Below, piece after piece: positions 6,253 through 10,314 of a stretch of 10,314 nt of DNA. This stretch comes from Flavobacteriales bacterium. Its GTDB lineage: Bacteria > Bacteroidota > Bacteroidia > Flavobacteriales > UBA7312. The position numbers were made by a program, and so were the translations under genes. Location of the stretch: assembly GCA_002862585.1 (NCBI GenBank), contig PKDP01000074.1, forward strand, positions 1 through 10,314, in the 5' to 3' direction. How positions within the stretch are numbered: position 1 is the stretch's first letter; the number at the start of each line of letters is the position of its first letter. The notes under the pieces are model-generated. The model did no database searches. It was not told the DNA's origin and saw only the letters and a program-made list of their open reading frames with translations.

Positions 6253-7509
6253 ATGTGCAAATACATTTTACTTATTCTTTTTGGCTTTGGTCAGATTAAC
6301 GCCTTTGCATCCTACTTGCTCATTCCTATGGATGATAGTCAGAACAACCACCTCAAAGCTTATGGCATAGCCTTCTGGGCATTGGAGCAAGAACAAACGG
6401 TAGACTGGCTGCTCAACTACAGAGGCGGTAGCTTTATGTTGAAATACCAACTAGCCTTTGAGAAAGAATGTAAAATTAGAGGCGTATCATATGACGTTAT
6501 TGCCGATGTGCAATCTACCCAAATACTCAGAGAAATTGCCAGTCCAGAAGTTAACCAAGATGTAGTGAAACTGGAAAAAGCGCCTAAAATAGCGGTCTAT
6601 TCTCCTAAAAGTAAATTGCCTTGGGATGATGCCGTTACACTAGCACTGACCTATGCTGAAATACCCTACGACCTATTATATGATGAGGAAGTGATGGATG
6701 GCAAACTGCCTCTTTATGACTGGCTACACCTTCACCATGAAGATTTTACAGGCCAATACGGTAAGTTCTATGCCGCCTACAAAAATGCCGAATGGTACAG
6801 AAAGCAAAAGCAAGATTTTGAAAAATCAGCACAAACCATGGGCTTCCAAAAAGTATCTCAAGCCAAGCTAGAAGTGGCTCTAAAGATAAGAGAATTTACC
6901 GCTGGTGGTGGCTTCCTCTTTGCTATGTGTTCGGCCACGGACACCTACGATATTGCTTTAGCTGCTAAAGATTTAGATATTTGTGAGTATATGTTCGATG
7001 GCGATGGTGCCGACCCTCAGGCTCAAGAGAAATTAAACTTTGATAATACGTTTGCCTTTAAAAACTTTAGCATTGAAAAAAATCCCAATACCTACGAGTA
7101 CTCTAGCATTGATGCCACACGAACACGACGTCTCAATCAGTCATTAGATTTTTTTACACTTTTTGAATTTTCCGCCAAATGGGATCCTGTGCCAACCATG
7201 TTGTGCCAGAACCACGAGCAAGTGATCAAAGGCTTTATGGGGCAAACCACTGCCTTCAAAAAAGAATACATTAAATCCGATGTTCTGATAATGGGCGAAA
7301 CTGCTTCAGTTGATGAGGCACGCTATATTCATGGTAAATTTGGCAAAGGTACTTGGACGTTCTATGGCGGCCACGACCCTGAAGATTACCAACACAAAGT
7401 GGGTGATCCTAAAACAGAACTCGAGCTTCACCCCAACTCTCCTGGTTATCGTCTTATCTTAAACAATGTCCTCTTTCCCGCTGCTAAGAAAAAGAAGCAG
7501 AAGACGTGA
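6253..7509 (+). CDS. Exported protein of unknown function, of the family often labelled 'asparagine synthetase B' in Bacteroidota
   Basis: This 418-residue protein has a signal peptide (hydrophobic YILLILFGFG, probable cleavage after AFA, residue 19), so it should be periplasmic or outer-membrane associated. I recall close Bacteroidota homologues named 'asparagine synthetase B', but I see neither the N-terminal Cys2 glutaminase nor the SGGxDS ATP-pyrophosphatase loop of true AsnB. Visible motifs are APKIAVYSPKSKLPWDDA (110-127), HLHHEDFTGQYG (159-170), GGGFLFAMCSATD (218-230, Cys226) and FYGGHDPED (370-378). The last two suggest a class I glutamine-amidotransferase-like or ThuA-like fold with Cys at the elbow; this is inference. 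The C-terminus is Lys-rich (KKKKQK). ATG at 6253 is one base after the dnaB stop and gives a clean signal peptide; ATG at 6238, overlapping dnaB, is possible. Probably co-transcribed with accA-dnaB. Confidence 0.85.
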   Translation: MCKYILLILFGFGQINAFASYLLIPMDDSQNNHLKAYGIAFWALEQEQTVDWLLNYRGGSFMLKYQLAFEKECKIRGVSYDVIADVQSTQILREIASPEVNQDVVKLEKAPKIAVYSPKSKLPWDDAVTLALTYAEIPYDLLYDEEVMDGKLPLYDWLHLHHEDFTGQYGKFYAAYKNAEWYRKQKQDFEKSAQTMGFQKVSQAKLEVALKIREFTAGGGFLFAMCSATDTYDIALAAKDLDICEYMFDGDGADPQAQEKLNFDNTFAFKNFSIEKNPNTYEYSSIDATRTRRLNQSLDFFTLFEFSAKWDPVPTMLCQNHEQVIKGFMGQTTAFKKEYIKSDVLIMGETASVDEARYIHGKFGKGTWTFYGGHDPEDYQHKVGDPKTELELHPNSPGYRLILNNVLFPAAKKKKQKT

Positions 7510-7535
7510 ATTGGAACTGCTTTAAATTGCAACGA

Positions 7536-7602
7536 CTATTCTGAACGGAGTGAAGAATCTGCTTATGATGTGACTCTTCGCCACGCTTAGAGTGAGCATG
7601 GT
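7536..7602. repeat. Degenerate REP/MITE-like imperfect inverted repeat
   Basis: The left arm, attctgaacggagtgaagaatc (7539-7559 region), is roughly complementary to the right arm at 7572-7599 (gactcttcgccacgc, then a short extra stretch, then gagcat). The loop is about 12 nt. The best-paired part is 7552-7559 with 7572-7579. The sequence style (…AGATTCTTCACTCC… and …GCGTGGCGAAG… on the minus strand) resembles dispersed intergenic repeats I recall from Bacteroidota genomes. The copy looks decayed. It fills most of the 108-bp gap between the convergent exported-protein gene and the S74 relic, where no ordinary U-tract terminator is visible. Confidence 0.55.
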
Positions 7603-7617
7603 GTGGATTTAACAATC

Positions 7618-8121
7618 TTACTTAAATTCCAGTTTTTCCACGCGTTTTAATAATTGATCTAATGTGGATTTCAAAATTTTTATTTCTTTATCTTTTTTAT
7701 CCAATTGTTCTGGTTATTCTTTTATGGCTTCTATAAAGTAGACTGAAAGTCCATTGTAATTTACCGATAGTGTACCTATCTCATCCTTTTGTTGGAAAAT
7801 TAGTTCTGGTGCTAATTATTGTAGCTCTTGTGCAACAACTCCTGAAACTCGTCATGTATTATTACTGTGATTTTTAGAGTCTTTCCAATTCCAATGAACT
7901 CCGCGCATTTTCAAAACTTTAGATAAGCCATTTTCAACAATAGATATTTTGTCCTTTAGTCTTTGATCAGTGTTAGGTGTAATGGTACCTGTAGCCAAAA
8001 TATTACCACTGACATGCAGTCGTTGAGTGGGTGTAGTAATACCAAAATTAACATTACAATTACCAGAAAAGCTCACCGCCTCTAGAACATCATAAATAGT
8101 AGTACCAGATTTAGTCGAAAT
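7618..8121 (-). pseudogene. Remnant of a surface/fibre protein with C-terminal S74 (endosialidase-type chaperone) domain
   Basis: One reading frame of 168 codons runs unshifted from 8121 to a terminal TAA at 7620-7618, interrupted by TGA (7854-7852), TAA (7818-7816) and TAA (7716-7714). It begins inside a repeat or stalk region (SGTTIYDVLEA…NVNFGITTPTQRLHVSGNI). The S74 intramolecular chaperone signature TPNTDQRLKDKIS follows, then LRG/MRG-type VHWNWKD. After the first stop come RVSGVVAQELQ, LAPEL, VNYNGLSVYFIEAIKE and a heptad-like coiled-coil tail (QLDKKDKEIKIL…LLKRVEKLE). In intact proteins this domain trimerises a phage-tail-like or adhesin-like surface fibre and then cleaves itself off. 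The usual Ser of the S-D-x-R-L-K site is Thr here. The large N-terminal part and start codon are absent, so it is a 5'-truncated, non-functional relic. Confidence 0.85.
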
Positions 8122-8126
8122 TTATT

Positions 8127-9680
8127 TTAATCGTTTTGTAATTTCCATAATAATGAAAACTTAACTGCAGTAGGTTGACTAGGATAATTAGGCATTAAGT
8201 AATGTGGTGAATTTGAAATTAATTCATTCAAATTTAAAATTTGAATATTAATATTCATAGAATGAACTTGAAAAGTAATAAAAGAAGAAATAAAAGGTAA
8301 AGCTCCTATTTCCTGATTATTCTGCAATTGAAATGAAGATAAAGCTGGATTATAAAGCTTGGCATAATATGGCGTAAAATAATTAACCTTAGCACCAATC
8401 TTAAAATCTAATAGGTCATCAAAAAATGCATCTTGAAACCAGAGGGAAAAAGTCGTATTAACATCAGGGTATCTCAAAATATTGGAATTATTTGACCACT
8501 GATATTGAAAGGTATTAGAAGCATGTAAATTTAGTAGCTTCCAACCTAATGATACAATATTATCAAAATGAATAATTGATGAGCTATTTTGAAAATATGA
8601 AGCGTTCACGTTCAAATAAATATGATTCGTAAAATTATTCAAAGTTGTTAAAAACTTAAAATGCTTAGTTCTAAATTGATAATAAAACCTTTGTCTAGTC
8701 TCCTGATTAAATTCATTATTATAAATAAAATAATTAGAATAAAATCTATTGTAAAATATAGGTATTCTAAGTCTATTAGCTTCAACGCTTAAAAAGTGCT
8801 TCGACTTCTTATTTTCAAAAATCTTTGAAGCTGTAAAATCGTATTGAGAGGAGTCGAATGCTTTAAATCTAGCAGATAATCTTCTATCTGAATTTTTATA
8901 AGTAAATTCTATTCCGTTATGAACATCAGTAGAGTCAATAAAATGTATAAAATTATGTCGCCTTTGTAAAATATGAGATACACTGAAATCAGCGTATTTT
9001 AATCCAATACTATTTGTAATTAATGAATAGGATAACGAGTCATTAGTAGATAAACTATCAATATAATTATGTTCATAAAAATTCGCAGTTAAATCATTAT
9101 CTCTATAAACTCTATGTGCCTTGAGAATTGAGAATTCATTAATAACAGACCAATTGTCCGTAAAATTGAAATTCTGAGAAATAGAGTGAAACCTATTCTT
9201 GGAATAATTTTCTGAAGAAATTAAATTGGTTTGATAAAGTAATGGATCATCGTAATCTTCAACAGCATAATCTATAATACCACCATTTTCATCCATTCTA
9301 ATTTTTTGATAAGATAAAATAGCATCAAAATTATAGGTAGATTTCTTATTATGAAATGAAAGATTAGATTTCACATCATAAAGCTTGAGGGCTTCTCTGC
9401 TAAATACACCTTCTTGAGAAAATTTTCTTATATCTAAGTCGTAAGATAAATAGTCTGTTAATTTCTGAGTATGCTCTATATCAATCATTTGGCCTTTAGT
9501 AGAAAAGGATTGATATTGAAGTTCAGTACTCCCAAATTTTGTGGTATCTAAAGAAAATGACTTTTCTGAAGAATTTAAAAAATCAATAAAGTATAATTTA
9601 TTGGGAAAAGAAATTGAATCACTCCATTGTGAGTAAGAAAATAAAGGTAGAATGAAAAAAATGAAGAGGTACTTTTTCAT
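8127..9680 (-). CDS. Putative outer-membrane beta-barrel protein (Porin_10-like)
   Basis: This 517-residue protein has a signal peptide (MKKYLFIFFILPLFSYSQ, cleavage about residue 17). The mature chain is dominated by alternating polar/aromatic segments that look like amphipathic beta-strands, and it is rich in Asn, Ser, Phe and Tyr. The C-terminus, with PNYPSQPTA then VKFSLLWKL, resembles the last strand of the Bacteroidota 'putative porin' family (Porin_10, PF14121, from memory). The likely place is the outer membrane; the substrate is unknown. It may be somewhat short for that family. The frame can open at a TTG (9698), but ATG at 9680 starts the signal peptide. Its DNA looks clearly more AT-rich than the housekeeping genes. 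It follows the 5S terminator by about 25 nt on the same strand, and its stop is 6 nt from the S74 relic. Confidence 0.75.
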   Translation of the reverse strand: MKKYLFIFFILPLFSYSQWSDSISFPNKLYFIDFLNSSEKSFSLDTTKFGSTELQYQSFSTKGQMIDIEHTQKLTDYLSYDLDIRKFSQEGVFSREALKLYDVKSNLSFHNKKSTYNFDAILSYQKIRMDENGGIIDYAVEDYDDPLLYQTNLISSENYSKNRFHSISQNFNFTDNWSVINEFSILKAHRVYRDNDLTANFYEHNYIDSLSTNDSLSYSLITNSIGLKYADFSVSHILQRRHNFIHFIDSTDVHNGIEFTYKNSDRRLSARFKAFDSSQYDFTASKIFENKKSKHFLSVEANRLRIPIFYNRFYSNYFIYNNEFNQETRQRFYYQFRTKHFKFLTTLNNFTNHIYLNVNASYFQNSSSIIHFDNIVSLGWKLLNLHASNTFQYQWSNNSNILRYPDVNTTFSLWFQDAFFDDLLDFKIGAKVNYFTPYYAKLYNPALSSFQLQNNQEIGALPFISSFITFQVHSMNINIQILNLNELISNSPHYLMPNYPSQPTAVKFSLLWKLQND

Positions 9681-9706
9681 GACACAAATAACGTTCAAAA
9701 AAGGAT

Positions 9707-9741
9707 AAAAAAAAAGCCCCGAATCGAAAGGAACGGGGCTT
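9707..9741 (-). terminator. Rho-independent terminator of the rRNA operon
   Basis: On the minus strand AAGCCCCG (9741-9734) pairs perfectly with CGGGGCTT (9721-9714) across a 12-nt loop and runs into a total of nine T (9715-9707). It starts about 9 nt after the 5S 3' end. It also ends only 27 nt before the ATG of the porin-like gene. Confidence 0.95.
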
Positions 9742-9749
9742 ATAAAAGG

Positions 9750-9860
9750 TTGGCGGCGACATACTCTCCCAGGGGTTAACCTAGTACCATCTGCGCTAGT
9801 GGGCTTAACTTCTCTGTTCGAAATGGGAAGAGGTGGAACACCACTGCAATAGCCACCATA
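9750..9860 (-). rRNA. rrf: 5S ribosomal RNA
   Basis: The minus strand shows the conserved 5S core GAACAGAGAAGTTAAGCCC (9819-9801), the upstream CCACCTCTTCCCATTTC segment, and the GATGGTACTAGG and GGGAGAGTATG elements. The terminal stem pairs TGGTGGC (9858-9852) with GCCGCCA at the 3' end. The length of about 110 nt is normal; ends are good to a few bases. Confidence 0.96.
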
Positions 9861-9924
9861 AACTCATGAATAAGATTATGATATATTGTAAAAAAGAAAA
9901 CAATTTAGTTAGAGTAAATCAACT
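9861..9924 (-). other. 23S-5S internal transcribed spacer
   Basis: A short, very AT-rich spacer of about 64 nt with no tRNA gene or recognisable motif. Limits depend on the approximate rRNA ends. Confidence 0.8.

Positions 9925-10314
<390 letters not shown>

Noticed and set aside
7852..7854. In-frame TGA in the S74 relic as selenocysteine or stop-codon reassignment
   Set aside because: Two more stops in the same frame are TAA, the gene lacks its 5' part, and the other genes in the window end normally with TAA, TAG and TGA. Plain decay explains it.
9861..9924. tRNA gene in the spacer between 23S and 5S
   Set aside because: The spacer is about 64 nt, almost all A/T, with no T-loop or acceptor-stem pattern.

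Overview
The window reads as chromosomal DNA of a low-GC member of the Bacteroidota, probably Flavobacteriales or a close relative. Three things point that way. IspE, AccA, DnaB and ribosomal protein S1 all look like Bacteroidota versions. Most genes lack Shine-Dalgarno sites, and several starts have TAnnTTTG-type -7 boxes, the Bacteroidota promoter form. The window also holds a family often labelled 'asparagine synthetase B' in Bacteroidota, a Porin_10-like outer-membrane protein, and a relic of a surface protein with an S74 chaperone tail. The taxon below phylum level is a guess.

Layout. Positions 1-3717 are a leftward block. It runs from ispE (isoprenoid precursors) to rpsA (ribosomal protein S1), which has its own candidate promoter and a clear terminator, and then to pyrR, which overlaps the first codons of a probable pyrB (pyrimidine synthesis). 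Across a divergent 101-bp gap, a rightward block from 3819 to 7509 carries accA (fatty acid synthesis), dnaB (replicative helicase) and an exported protein of unknown role. The gaps in this block are 9 and 1 nt, so it is probably one transcript. Everything up to 7509 looks like conserved housekeeping DNA.

From 7510 to 8121 the sequence is decaying. It holds a REP/MITE-like imperfect inverted repeat, then the 3' part of an S74-domain surface protein gene, broken by three in-frame stops but not frameshifted. Next to it, on the same leftward strand, is an AT-rich outer-membrane porin-like gene (8127-9680). That gene lies directly behind the 3' end of an rRNA operon: partial 23S, then 5S, then a strong terminator.

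I found no complete new multi-gene system. The points most worth checking are the uncharacterised exported protein encoded after dnaB, the nonsense-riddled S74 relic and its sharp junction with the porin gene, the missing promoter space between the rRNA terminator and the porin gene, the charged repeat-built extension on S1, and a perfect palindrome touching the accA start codon.
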